From: Hydrogenophaga sp. 2FB
Lineage (GTDB): Bacteria > Pseudomonadota > Gammaproteobacteria > Burkholderiales > Burkholderiaceae_C
NCBI RefSeq assembly: GCF_005503365.1
Contig: NZ_SCML01000004.1
Location: 124,001-188,000, forward strand
Length of the DNA: 64,000 nt
Direction of reading: 5' to 3'
The notes under the pieces are model-generated. The model saw only the letters and a program-made list of their open reading frames with translations, had not been told where the DNA came from and made no database searches. Shown here piece by piece: positions 54,490 to 63,535 of this stretch (its first letter is position 1; every line of letters starts with the position of its first letter). The position numbers were made by a program, and so were the translations under genes.

Positions 54490-55299
54490 ATGGAAAAACC
54501 TCTGAAGACCCATCACCGGCTGTTGCTGACCGGTGCCGCCGGCGGCCTCGGCACAGCACTGCGCACGCGCCTCCAAGGCAACTGCGACGTGCTGCGCCTG
54601 TCGGACCTCGCCGATGTCGGCGTGGCCCAGGCGGGTGAAGAAGTGATGCTGGCCGACCTGTCCAACGCCGACGAAGTCAACGCCATGGTGGCGGGTTGCG
54701 ACGCGATCGTGCACCTGGGCGGCATCTCGGTGGAGGCACCCTTCGCCGCGATCCTGCAGGCCAACATCCTCGGCGCGGTCCACCTGTACGAAGCGGCGCG
54801 CCTGCACGGTGTGAAACGCATCGTGTTCGCCAGCTCGAACCACGTGACCGGTTTCTACAAACAGAGCGAAACCATCAACGCCGACCACCCTGCCCGGCCC
54901 GATGGTTTCTACGGTCTGAGCAAGGCCTTCGGCGAAGACCTGGCGCGCCTGTACTTCGACCGCCACGGCATCGAGACCGCGTGCGTGCGCATCGGCTCTT
55001 CGTTCCCCGAGCCGAAGGACCGCCGCATGCTCGCCACGTGGTTGAGCTTTGACGATCTGCACCGCCTCATCACCGCCTGCCTCAGCACGCCGGTGCTGGG
55101 CCACAGCATCATCTTCGGCATGTCGGACAACGCGGTGACCTGGTGGGACAACAGCCGCGCCCGCCACGTCGGCTATGTACCCAAGGACACGTCCGACGTG
55201 TTCCGCGAAGCCGTCTATGCGCGCACCAGCGCCCCCGACCTGAACGACCCCGCCGCGATCTACCAGGGCGGCGGCTTCGTCAAGGCCGGCCCGTTCTGA
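54490..55299 (+). CDS. udh: Uronate dehydrogenase
   Basis: 269 residues, short-chain epimerase/dehydratase fold. Nucleotide loop LLLTGAAGGLGTAL, VHLGGISVEAPF, ASSNHVTGFYKQ and catalytic YGLSKAFGED (YxxxK). The SNHVTGFY and RIGSSFPEPKDRRMLATWLS segments are typical of Udh. Oxidises D-galacturonate or D-glucuronate to the aldarolactone with NAD. First gene of the rightward operon, controlled from the palindrome at 54374. Confidence 0.9.
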   Translation: MEKPLKTHHRLLLTGAAGGLGTALRTRLQGNCDVLRLSDLADVGVAQAGEEVMLADLSNADEVNAMVAGCDAIVHLGGISVEAPFAAILQANILGAVHLYEAARLHGVKRIVFASSNHVTGFYKQSETINADHPARPDGFYGLSKAFGEDLARLYFDRHGIETACVRIGSSFPEPKDRRMLATWLSFDDLHRLITACLSTPVLGHSIIFGMSDNAVTWWDNSRARHVGYVPKDTSDVFREAVYARTSAPDLNDPAAIYQGGGFVKAGPF

Positions 55300-55307
55300 A
55301 CACCGCC

Positions 55308-56225
55308 ATGACCGCTGCACAAGCCGAACTGGTGCTCGACGCGCGCAACGGCGTGGGCGAAAGCCCCGTGTGGGACGCGCAGCGCCAGTGTCTGTTCTGG
55401 GTCGACATTCCCGGCCGCGCGCTGTGGTGCTGGAACGCCCGCACCGGCCAGGCACGCCACTGGCCCACGCCCGAGATGGCCGGCTGCATCGCGCTGGCCG
55501 CTGGCAGCGAGGCCACGCCGCACGGCCGCTGGGTGGCCGCGATGGAAACGCGCGTGGCCGTGCTCACGCCGCACGACGACGGCACGCTGACCGAAGACAC
55601 ACCGCCGCTGCACACCGTGCAACACCCGCAACCCGGCATGCGCTTCAACGATGGGCGCTGCGACCGGCAAGGCCGCCTGCGCGCGGGCACGATGGTGATG
55701 GACATGTCGCTCGCCGCACCGGCGGGCGCTGTGTTCGCGCTGGATGGCGCAACGCCGCCGCGCCCACTGCGCAACGCGCTGATCACCCCCAACGGCATGG
55801 CCTTCAGCCCCGATGGCAAGACCATGTACCTGTCGGACTCGCACCCCGACGTGCAGACCATCTGGGCCTTCGACTACGACACGGACACCGGCACACCGCA
55901 CGGCGCGCGCGTGTTCGTCAACATGAAGCCCCTGCCCGGCCGGCCCGATGGCGCGGCGGTGGATGCCGACGGCGGCTACTGGATCTGCGGCAACGACGCC
56001 GGCCTGGTGCACCGCTTCACGCCCGATGGAAAGCTGGACCGCTCCCTGCCCGTTCCGGTGAAGAAGCCCGCGATGTGCGCCTTTGGCGGCAGCGGGCTCG
56101 ACACGCTGTTCGTCACCTCCATCCGCCCCGGTGGAGACCTGAGCGACCAGCCGCTGGCAGGCGGTGTGTTCGCGCTGCGCCCCGGCGTGCGCGGGCTGCC
56201 CGAGCCGCTGTGCAAGACAACCTGA
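55308..56225 (+). CDS. SMP-30/gluconolactonase-family aldarolactone hydrolase
   Basis: 305 residues, beta-propeller lactonase. Metal-site residues in GVGESPVWD (E), MRFNDGRCDRQGR (N/D), NGMAFSPDGKTMYLSDS (N, D) and PDGAAVDADGGYW (D). Opens the lactone made by Udh to galactarate or glucarate. Eight bp after udh. Start at 55308; the longer frame upstream lies in udh. Confidence 0.88.
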   Translation: MTAAQAELVLDARNGVGESPVWDAQRQCLFWVDIPGRALWCWNARTGQARHWPTPEMAGCIALAAGSEATPHGRWVAAMETRVAVLTPHDDGTLTEDTPPLHTVQHPQPGMRFNDGRCDRQGRLRAGTMVMDMSLAAPAGAVFALDGATPPRPLRNALITPNGMAFSPDGKTMYLSDSHPDVQTIWAFDYDTDTGTPHGARVFVNMKPLPGRPDGAAVDADGGYWICGNDAGLVHRFTPDGKLDRSLPVPVKKPAMCAFGGSGLDTLFVTSIRPGGDLSDQPLAGGVFALRPGVRGLPEPLCKTT

Positions 56226-56309
56226 CCCATCACCGATTTCCCATTCCGACAAGAGGCCACAGGCCCCCACCAACGTTTCCATCCACCAACCGAAAGTGCC
56301 GAGGACGAC

Positions 56310-57275
56310 ATGAACTTCAAACCCCTTCTGACCATAGCGGCCGCTGGTGCCGCGCTCTCCGTGCAGGCCGCCGATCTGCGATCGGCCGACGTGCACAACA
56401 GCGACGACTACCCCACGGTCGCTGCCGTGCGGCACATGAGCCAGCTGCTCGACCAGCGCAGCAACGGCAAGTACAAGATCAAGGTGTTCAACAAGAGCGC
56501 CCTGGGTTCCGAGAAGGAAACCCTGGACCAGGTGAAGATCGGCGCGCTCGACATGAACCGCGTCAACATCAGCTCGCTCAACGCGATCTGCCCCAAGAGC
56601 CTGGTGCCCACCATGCCCTTCCTCTTCCGTTCGACGGAACACATGCGCGCGGTGCTCGACGGCCCGATCGGTGAAGAAATCCTCAAAGGTTGCGAGCACC
56701 AGGGGCTGGTCGGCCTTGCGTTCTACGACAGCGGCGCGCGCTCGATCTACGCCAAGAAGCCGGTGCGCAGCCTGGCCGACGTCAAGGGCATGAAGATCCG
56801 TGTGCAGCAGTCCGACCTGTGGGTGGCCGTGGCCAACGCCATGGGCGCCAATGCCACGCCCATGGCCACCGCCGAGGTCTACACGGGCTTGAAGACCGGC
56901 GTGATCGACGCTGCCGAGAACAACGAACCGTCGTACGAAGGCTTCAAGCACTACGAAGCCGTGAAGTTCTATTCGTACACGCAACACTCGATGGCGCCCG
57001 AGATGCTGGTGATCTCCAAGGCGGTGTTCGACAAGATGTCGCCCGCCGACCAGGCCCTGTTCCGCGCCACCGCCAAAGAGTCGGTGAAGTTCCAGCGCCA
57101 GAAGTGGGACGAACAAACCGCCAAGGCGATCGAGATCGTCACGAAGGCGGGCTCGGAGATGGTCAAGGACGTGAACAAGGCCGAGTTCCAGGCAGCGATG
57201 AAGCCGGTGTACGACAAGTTCATGACCACGCCGGACCTGCAGCGCCTGGTCAAGTCCGTGCAGGACGCCAAGTAA
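56310..57275 (+). CDS. dctP: TRAP transporter substrate-binding protein (DctP family)
   Basis: 321 residues with a signal peptide ending SVQA-AD. Family markers: [41 protein letters not shown] (substrate-carboxylate Arg), [25 protein letters not shown]. Periplasmic receptor for an organic acid; by context a hexuronate. A strong hairpin directly after the gene (57293-57317) suggests it is made in excess over the membrane subunits. Confidence 0.92.
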   Translation: MNFKPLLTIAAAGAALSVQAADLRSADVHNSDDYPTVAAVRHMSQLLDQRSNGKYKIKVFNKSALGSEKETLDQVKIGALDMNRVNISSLNAICPKSLVPTMPFLFRSTEHMRAVLDGPIGEEILKGCEHQGLVGLAFYDSGARSIYAKKPVRSLADVKGMKIRVQQSDLWVAVANAMGANATPMATAEVYTGLKTGVIDAAENNEPSYEGFKHYEAVKFYSYTQHSMAPEMLVISKAVFDKMSPADQALFRATAKESVKFQRQKWDEQTAKAIEIVTKAGSEMVKDVNKAEFQAAMKPVYDKFMTTPDLQRLVKSVQDAK

Positions 57276-57292
57276 GCCTGCCCCGCCCCATG

Positions 57293-57317
57293 CCCACGCG
57301 GTCGCCGACCGCGTGGG
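57293..57317 (+). terminator. Intra-operon terminator/attenuator between dctP and dctQ
   Basis: Perfect 11-bp stem CCCACGCGGTC / GACCGCGTGGG with a 3-nt loop, followed by TGGGCTTTTC. Short T-run, so partial termination is likely. Explains a higher level of binding protein than permease. Confidence 0.65.
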
Positions 57318-57348
57318 TGGGCTTTTCTTCCGTTCTCCGGATCCGTTC

Positions 57349-57891
57349 ATGACCGCACCGCTGCTCCTAGATCCCGCGTCCCGGCGCCAACCCGCCAACC
57401 TGCCCCTGAACCGGATCTGCGCGCGCATCAGCAAGATCTGCCTGGTGCTGGCCATCATCGGCCTGATCACGCTCATCCTGTCGGTGCAGACCCAGGTGGT
57501 CGGCCGTTATGTGTTCAACGACACCCCGACCTGGACCGAGGCACTGGCGCTGCAGCTGGTGCTCTACATCACCGCGCTGGGTGTGGCCGTGGGCGTGCGC
57601 GACGCCGGCCACATTGGCCTGGAGTCGCTGGTGTCGCTGTTGCCCGAGTGGATGCGCCTGAAGGTGGAGGTGCTGATCCACGCACTGGTGGCGCTGTTCG
57701 GCGCCATCATGACCTCGAGCGGCTGGATGTGGACGAAGCTCAAGTGGGACGAACTCGATCCCATGCTGGGCCTGCCCGCCGGCCTGGACTACCTGGCCCT
57801 CGTGATCGCGGGTGCGCTCATCGTGCTGTTCTCCTTCGAACACATCGTCGCGCTGTTGCGCAACGAAGAAGTGATTCCTGCCTGGCATTGA
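57349..57891 (+). CDS. dctQ: TRAP transporter small permease (DctQ)
   Basis: 180 residues with four transmembrane helices (KICLVLAIIGLITLILSVQTQ, ALALQLVLYITALGVAVGV, LIHALVALFGAIMTSSGWMW, LDYLALVIAGALIVLFSFEHI). RYVFNDTPTWTEALALQL is the DctQ signature. Inner-membrane subunit of the TRAP importer with the genes on either side. Start at 57349. Confidence 0.92.
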   Translation: MTAPLLLDPASRRQPANLPLNRICARISKICLVLAIIGLITLILSVQTQVVGRYVFNDTPTWTEALALQLVLYITALGVAVGVRDAGHIGLESLVSLLPEWMRLKVEVLIHALVALFGAIMTSSGWMWTKLKWDELDPMLGLPAGLDYLALVIAGALIVLFSFEHIVALLRNEEVIPAWH

Positions 57892-57926
57892 TGCCTTTTC
57901 CCTGAACACAACAAGACACACACATC

Positions 57927-59219
57927 ATGGAACTGGCCGTCCTCTCCGTCACATTTTTCGTCCTGCTGCTGATCGGCGTGCCCGTGGCGTTCTCCATCGG
58001 CCTTGCGTCGATTGCCACCGTGTTCTATGCCGGCGTGCCGATTCCCATCGTCTTCCAGAAGATGGTCGGTGGCATGCAGGTGTTCTCCTTCATGGCGATT
58101 CCCTTCTTCGTGTTCGCCGGCGAGCTCATGCTCTATGGCGGCATCGCCGACCGCATCGTGCGCTTCGCGAACAGCCTGGTGGGCCACGTGCGCGGCGGCC
58201 TGGGCATGAGCAACGTGGTGGGTTGCACGCTGTTCGGCGGCGTGGCCGGCTCGGCGCTGGCCGACGTGTCCGCCATGGGCTCGGTGATGATCCCGCTGAT
58301 GAAGAAGGAAGGGTACGACGCCGACTACGCGGTCAACGTCACCACCCACTCCGCGCTGGTCGGCGTGCTCATGCCGACCTCGCACAACCTGATCATCTTC
58401 ACCCTGGCCACCACCGGCATTGCGTCGGTCAGTGTGCTCAACCTGATCCTGGCCGCCATCATTCCGGCGGTGCTGCTCACGCTGTGCAACCTGGCCGCCG
58501 CGTACTACGTGGCCGTCAAGCGCGGCTACCCCACGCGCGGCAAGTTCCCGGGCTGGGGCGAAGTGCTGGCAGCGTGGCTGGGCGCCCTGCCGGGGCTGCT
58601 GATCGTGGTGATCATCCTTGCCGGCATTCTCTCGGGCGTGTTCACCGCCGCCGAATCGGCCGCCACCGCCGTGCTGTGGGCGCTGCTGGTCACGGTGTTC
58701 GTCTACCGCTCGCTGTCGTGGAAGGATTTCCTCAAGGCCTGCGCCAAAGCTTGTAAAACCACCGGCGTGGTGCTGCTGCTGATCGGCATCTCGTCGGCCT
58801 TCGGCTACTTCATGGCGCTGTACGAAGTGCCGCAGAAAACCGGTGAGTTGATGACCTCGGTCTCCGACAACCCGCTGGTCATCTTCCTGATGATCAACAT
58901 CCTGCTGTTCATCCTCGGCACCTTCCTTGACATGGCTGCCACCATCCTGGTGTGCACGCCGATCTTCCTGCCGATCGCCATGCACTTCGGCATGGACCCC
59001 GCGCAGTTCGGCATCGTCATGTTGATCAACTGCGCGCTCGGCCTGAACACGCCGCCGGTGGGGGTGACGCAGTTCGTGGGCTGCGCGATCGGGGGCATAT
59101 CGGTCGGGCAGGTCATGCGCTCCATCCTGCCCTTCTACGGCGCGCTCACCGTGTGCCTGTTGCTGGTGACCTACGTGCCCGCGTTCTCGCTGTGGCTGCC
59201 CGGCATGTTCGCCAAGTAA
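57927..59219 (+). CDS. dctM: TRAP transporter large permease (DctM)
   Basis: 430 residues, about 12 transmembrane helices. Markers: MAIPFFVFAGELMLYGGIADRIVRFANSLVG, GVAGSALADVSAMGSVMIPLMKKEGYD, LGTFLDMAATILVCTPIFLPI, GLNTPPVGVTQFVGCAIGG. Sodium-driven transport channel of the system. Continuous with dctQ. Confidence 0.95.
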   Translation: MELAVLSVTFFVLLLIGVPVAFSIGLASIATVFYAGVPIPIVFQKMVGGMQVFSFMAIPFFVFAGELMLYGGIADRIVRFANSLVGHVRGGLGMSNVVGCTLFGGVAGSALADVSAMGSVMIPLMKKEGYDADYAVNVTTHSALVGVLMPTSHNLIIFTLATTGIASVSVLNLILAAIIPAVLLTLCNLAAAYYVAVKRGYPTRGKFPGWGEVLAAWLGALPGLLIVVIILAGILSGVFTAAESAATAVLWALLVTVFVYRSLSWKDFLKACAKACKTTGVVLLLIGISSAFGYFMALYEVPQKTGELMTSVSDNPLVIFLMINILLFILGTFLDMAATILVCTPIFLPIAMHFGMDPAQFGIVMLINCALGLNTPPVGVTQFVGCAIGGISVGQVMRSILPFYGALTVCLLLVTYVPAFSLWLPGMFAK

Positions 59220-59233
59220 GCGCTTCCCGTCCC

Positions 59234-60523
59234 ATGACCTCCCACGCCATTCGACATGTGCGCGTGACGCCCATTGCGTTCCGCGATCCGCCGCTGCTCA
59301 ACGCCGCCGGCATCCATGAACCCTGGGCCTTGCGCTCGATCATCGAGATCGAAACCGATTCGGGCCTGATCGGCATCAACGAGAGCTACGGCGACCTGCC
59401 CATGCTCGAAGCGTTGGCCAAGGCCGCGCCCGCGCTCACGGGCCTGTCGCCCTGGGCGCTCAACGAGATGGACGTGCGCGTGGCCGCGCTGGTGACACCG
59501 GAGCAGACCAGCTCGGAGTTCCTCGGCACGCAGGTGTCGCTGGCACCCGGCACGCATGTGTCCAAGACCGTGGCCAAGGTGGTCAGCGCCTTTGAAGTGG
59601 CCATGATGGACCTGCAGGGCCAGCTCGCCAACGCACCGGTGGTGGACCTCCTGGGCGGTGCGGCGCGCGCGGCCGTGCCCTTCAGCGCCTACCTATTCTA
59701 CAAACACGCTGAACACGTCGACCGCCCCTACGCGCCCGACCCCTGGGGCGAGGCCCTCACGCCCGACCAACTGGTGGCGCAGGCGCGCCGCATGATCGGC
59801 GAGCACGGCTTCCAGAGCATCAAGCTCAAGGCCGGTGCGCTGCCACCCGCGCAGGAAGCCGCTGGCATCCTCGCACTGGCAAAGGCGTTCCCCGGTGCGC
59901 CACTGCGCATCGATCCGAACGGCAACTGGACCGTGGCCACCAGCCTGGCCATCGTCGAGCAGTTGCAAGGCGTGCTCGAGTACTACGAAGACCCGGCCCC
60001 CGGGCTGGACGGCATGGCCGCCGTCGCCAAAGCCTGCGATGTGCCGCTGGCCACCAACATGGTGGTGACCGACTTCAACGAATTCCGCCGCAACGCCGAG
60101 CTGGGCTGCCCGGTGAAGATCGTGCTCAGCGACCACCACTACTGGGGCGGTCTGCGTGCCACGCAACGCCTCTCGACGATGTGCCAGACCTTCGGCCTGG
60201 GACTGTCGATGCACTCCAACTCGCACCTGGGCATCAGCCTGGTGGCGATGACGCACCTGGCCGCTTCGGTGCCGCTTCTCTCGTATGCCTGCGACACGCA
60301 CTACCCGTGGCAGGACGACGAGGTGGTCACCGGCGGGCGCCTGCGTTTCGAGGCTGGCGCGCTGAAGGTGCCGACCACACCGGGGCTGGGCGTGACCATC
60401 GACCGCGAGGCTCTTGCCCGCCTGCACGACAACTACCGGCATTGCGGCATCCGCAACCGCAACGACCTGGCGCAAATGCAGAAGCTCGACCCAAGCTTCA
60501 CCGGCCACCAGCCGCGTTTCTGA
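59234..60523 (+). CDS. gudD: Glucarate/galactarate dehydratase (enolase superfamily)
   Basis: 429 residues. Catalytic KxK in FQSIKLKAG, metal ligands in LRIDPNGNW, EYYEDPA and NMVVTDFNE, Asp in VLSDHHYWGG and His in GLSMHSNSHLG: the glucarate dehydratase subgroup. Dehydrates the aldarate to 5-keto-4-deoxyglucarate. Preference for glucarate versus galactarate cannot be told from sequence. Start at 59234, 14 bp after dctM. Confidence 0.88.
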   Translation: MTSHAIRHVRVTPIAFRDPPLLNAAGIHEPWALRSIIEIETDSGLIGINESYGDLPMLEALAKAAPALTGLSPWALNEMDVRVAALVTPEQTSSEFLGTQVSLAPGTHVSKTVAKVVSAFEVAMMDLQGQLANAPVVDLLGGAARAAVPFSAYLFYKHAEHVDRPYAPDPWGEALTPDQLVAQARRMIGEHGFQSIKLKAGALPPAQEAAGILALAKAFPGAPLRIDPNGNWTVATSLAIVEQLQGVLEYYEDPAPGLDGMAAVAKACDVPLATNMVVTDFNEFRRNAELGCPVKIVLSDHHYWGGLRATQRLSTMCQTFGLGLSMHSNSHLGISLVAMTHLAASVPLLSYACDTHYPWQDDEVVTGGRLRFEAGALKVPTTPGLGVTIDREALARLHDNYRHCGIRNRNDLAQMQKLDPSFTGHQPRF

Positions 60524-60548
60524 ACCCTCCCTTCACCAAGGATTCACC

Positions 60549-61520
60549 GTGTCCCTGAACCGCAGACAACTCATCACCGCCACCGCCGCGATCGCCACCG
60601 TGGGCGCACCCGCCTTCGCGCAGAGCGGCTTCCCCAACAAGCTCGTGAAGATCATCGTGCCCTACCCGCCCGGTGGCTCTTCGGACATCATCGCGCGCTC
60701 GATCAGCCAGGCACTTTCCGAAAGCCTGGGCCAGACCGTGGTGGTGGAAAACCGCGCGGGCGCCAACGGCAACCTGGGCGCCGATCTGGTGGCCAAGTCC
60801 GCGCCCGACGGCCACACGCTCTTGCTGTGCGACGTGGGCGCGCTGGCGATCAGCCCTTCGGTCTATACCAAGCTGTCCTTCGACCCGAGCAAGGACCTGC
60901 GTGGCGTGACCATGCTGGCCTACTCGCCGCACATGCTGGCGGTGCACCCCTCGGTCAAGGCCAACAACCTCAAGGAACTGGTGGCCCTGTCCAAGACCAC
61001 CGAACTCAATTTCGCCGTGACCGCCGTGGGCAGCGCGCCGCACGTGGCCGGTGTGGCCGTCGAGCGCGCCACTGGCGCCAAGTGGACCTACGTGCCCTAC
61101 AAGGGTGGATCGCAGGCCGTGGCCGACACCGTGGCCGGCCAGACACAGGTGATCATGAACGGCATGCTGGCCACGCTGCCCAACGTGCAGAACGGCCGCC
61201 TGAAGGTGCTCGGCATTTCCAAGCGCACGCGCATGCCGCTGGTGGGCGAGGTGCCCACCCTGGCGGAGCAAGGCGTCACCGATTTCGAGTCCGGCACCTG
61301 GCAAGGCGTGGTGGTGCCGCGCGGCACACCCGCGGCCATCGTTGCGCGCCTGAACGCCGAGCTGATCAAGGTCATCCGCAGCCCCGACGTGCGCTCCCGC
61401 CTCACGGGCCAGGGCGCCGAGGTGGTGACCATGCAACCGGCCGAGCAAGACGCCTTCTTCGAACGCGAGCGCAAGCGTTGGGGCGCCGTGGTGGCGCAGG
61501 CCAACATCAAGCTCGACTGA
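60549..61520 (+). CDS. Bug-family periplasmic binding protein (tripartite tricarboxylate transport)
   Basis: 323 residues from a GTG. Signal peptide with twin arginine-like [22 protein letters not shown]; then [23 protein letters not shown] and [27 protein letters not shown], the Bug hallmark. Binds carboxylates for TctAB-type carriers. No tctA/tctB genes accompany it, so it must use a carrier elsewhere or act as a sensor protein. Embedded in the sugar-acid operon. Confidence 0.9.
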   Translation: MSLNRRQLITATAAIATVGAPAFAQSGFPNKLVKIIVPYPPGGSSDIIARSISQALSESLGQTVVVENRAGANGNLGADLVAKSAPDGHTLLLCDVGALAISPSVYTKLSFDPSKDLRGVTMLAYSPHMLAVHPSVKANNLKELVALSKTTELNFAVTAVGSAPHVAGVAVERATGAKWTYVPYKGGSQAVADTVAGQTQVIMNGMLATLPNVQNGRLKVLGISKRTRMPLVGEVPTLAEQGVTDFESGTWQGVVVPRGTPAAIVARLNAELIKVIRSPDVRSRLTGQGAEVVTMQPAEQDAFFERERKRWGAVVAQANIKLD

Positions 61521-61548
61521 TTTATTCCCAGCAAACAGAGGACATCAC

Positions 61549-62460
61549 GTGAATCCCCAGGATCTCAAATCCATCGTCAGCAGCGGCCTGCTGTCGTTCC
61601 CCGTCACCGACTTCGACGCACAAGGCGATTTCAACCCCAAGGGTTATGCCGAGCGGCTGGAGTGGCTTGCCCCCTATGGCGCGAGCGCGCTGTTCGCCGC
61701 AGGCGGCACGGGCGAGTACTTCTCGATCGCCGGCGCGGAGTACGGCCAGATCATCAAGACCGCGGTGGACACCTGCCGGGGCAAAGTGCCGATCATTGCC
61801 GGTGCCGGCGGCCCGACGCGCAATGCCATTGCGCACGCACAGGAAGCCGAGCGCCAGGGCGCGCACGGCGTGCTGCTGCTGCCGCACTACCTGACGGAAG
61901 CGGGCCAGGAAGGCCTGATCGCCCACGTCGAACAGGTGTGCAAGAGCGTGAAGTTCGGCGTGATTGTCTACAACCGCAACGTCTGCAAGCTCACGCCCGA
62001 GTCGCTCGCGATCCTGGCCGACCGCTGCCCCAACCTGATCGGGTTCAAGGACGGCGTGGGCGACATCGAAGCCATGATGTCGATCTTCCTGAAGATGGGC
62101 GATCGCTTTTCCTACCTGGGTGGCCTGCCCACGGCCGAGGTGTACGCGGCAGCCTACAAGGCGCTGGGCACGCCGGTGTATTCGTCGGCGGTGTTCAACT
62201 TCATCCCGAAGACCGCGATGGACTTCTACAACGCGGTGCGCACCGACGACCACGCCACGCAGCACCGCTTGCTCAAGGACTTCTTCATGCCCTACCTGGA
62301 CATCCGCAACAAGGGCCAGGGCTACGCGGTGAGCATCGTCAAGGCCGGCGCGCAGCTCGCGGGCCACGGCGCGGGCCCGGTGCGCGCGCCGCTCACCGAT
62401 CTCAAGCCCGCCGAGCTCGAACAGTTGGATACGCTGATCAAGGCGCTCGGCCCACAATAA
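61549..62460 (+). CDS. kdgD: 5-dehydro-4-deoxyglucarate dehydratase
   Basis: 303 residues, dihydrodipicolinate-synthase fold. [51 protein letters not shown] (catalytic Tyr) and [10 protein letters not shown] (Schiff-base Lys). Decarboxylating dehydration of 5-keto-4-deoxyglucarate to 2-oxoglutarate semialdehyde, the substrate of the dehydrogenase at 52010. Confidence 0.93.
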   Translation: MNPQDLKSIVSSGLLSFPVTDFDAQGDFNPKGYAERLEWLAPYGASALFAAGGTGEYFSIAGAEYGQIIKTAVDTCRGKVPIIAGAGGPTRNAIAHAQEAERQGAHGVLLLPHYLTEAGQEGLIAHVEQVCKSVKFGVIVYNRNVCKLTPESLAILADRCPNLIGFKDGVGDIEAMMSIFLKMGDRFSYLGGLPTAEVYAAAYKALGTPVYSSAVFNFIPKTAMDFYNAVRTDDHATQHRLLKDFFMPYLDIRNKGQGYAVSIVKAGAQLAGHGAGPVRAPLTDLKPAELEQLDTLIKALGPQ

Positions 62461-62464
62461 GGGC

Positions 62465-63526
62465 ATGACCGCCGCGCCCACCACAGACCCCCGCCTGCTC
62501 GATTCCCCCCGCTTCACCGGCGAGGTGGACGGGCGCCCCACCGCCCTCTTCTTCCTGCGCAATCCGCGCGGCATGGTGGTGGCGGTGACCAACCTGGGCG
62601 CCAAGGTGCTTCAGATTGTGGTGCCCGACCGCACGGGCGCATGGGCCGACGTGGCACTGGGTTACGACGACCTGGCCGGCGTGATCGGCGGCTCGCCCTC
62701 CATGGGCGCCTTCGTCGGGCGCTACGCCGGGCGCATCGGGCAGGCGCGCTTCACGCTCGACGGGAAGGAACACCGGCTGGACGCCAATGCCGGGCCGCAC
62801 TGCATCCACGGCGGCCCGCGCGGCGCGCGCCATTGCGTCTTTGATGCCACGCAGATCGACGCGCAGACCTTGCAGTTGCAGCACCGCTTCCTCAGCGCCG
62901 AAGACCGCTTCCCCGGCACGCTGGAGCTGCAGCTGACCTACCGGCTCGACGACGACAACGCACTGGTGCTCGAACACACCGCGACCGCGCTCGACGAGCC
63001 CGGGCCCGCGAGCTTCACCAGCCACATCTATTTCAACCTCGACGGCGTGGACCAGGGCCAGCGCATCGACGGCCACACGCTGCAGGTGCCTTCGCGCGAG
63101 GTGCTCGCCACGGATGCCGACGGCATCGCCACAGGCGAATGCTTGTCGCTGGACGGCCACCCGCAGGATCTGCGTGAAGCGGCATGCCTGGGCGCGCTGC
63201 CCGACATCGACCTGAGTTACCTGCTGGAGCCGAACCCCGCGGGCAACCTGCACCTGTGTGCCCAGCTGCGCAGCGAAGCCAGCGGCCGCACGCTGGACGT
63301 GTGGACCACAGAGCCCCTGCTGCAGGTCTACACCGCCGGCCAGCTCGGCGTGGCGCCCAAGCCCGACCTGGGCAAGGGGGGCGTGCAACACCGGCCACGC
63401 TCGGCCGTGTGTCTGGAGCCCCAGCATTTTCCGAATGCGCCGAATTGCCCGGCGCTGCCGCAGAACACCGTGCGCCCGGGCGCACCCTACCGCGCCACCA
63501 CGGTCTACCGTTTCGGCATCAGCTGA
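62465..63526 (+). CDS. galM: Aldose 1-epimerase
   Basis: 353 residues. LGAKVLQIVVPDRTGAWADVALGYDDL, GRYAGRIGQARFTLDG, HCIHGGPRGARHCVF, SHIYFNLDG (catalytic His) and a C-terminal RSAVCLEPQHFPNAPN (catalytic Glu). Interconverts alpha and beta sugar anomers; here it may supply the anomer used by uronate dehydrogenase. Four bp after kdgD, last gene of the operon; convergent with the next gene. Confidence 0.9.
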   Translation: MTAAPTTDPRLLDSPRFTGEVDGRPTALFFLRNPRGMVVAVTNLGAKVLQIVVPDRTGAWADVALGYDDLAGVIGGSPSMGAFVGRYAGRIGQARFTLDGKEHRLDANAGPHCIHGGPRGARHCVFDATQIDAQTLQLQHRFLSAEDRFPGTLELQLTYRLDDDNALVLEHTATALDEPGPASFTSHIYFNLDGVDQGQRIDGHTLQVPSREVLATDADGIATGECLSLDGHPQDLREAACLGALPDIDLSYLLEPNPAGNLHLCAQLRSEASGRTLDVWTTEPLLQVYTAGQLGVAPKPDLGKGGVQHRPRSAVCLEPQHFPNAPNCPALPQNTVRPGAPYRATTVYRFGIS

Positions 63527-63535
63527 GTCGCGCGA

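Noticed and set aside
55260..57476. 738-codon leftward open frame
   Set aside because: Covers lactonase, dctP and the start of dctQ antisense; no motif, and the rightward genes are clear family members.
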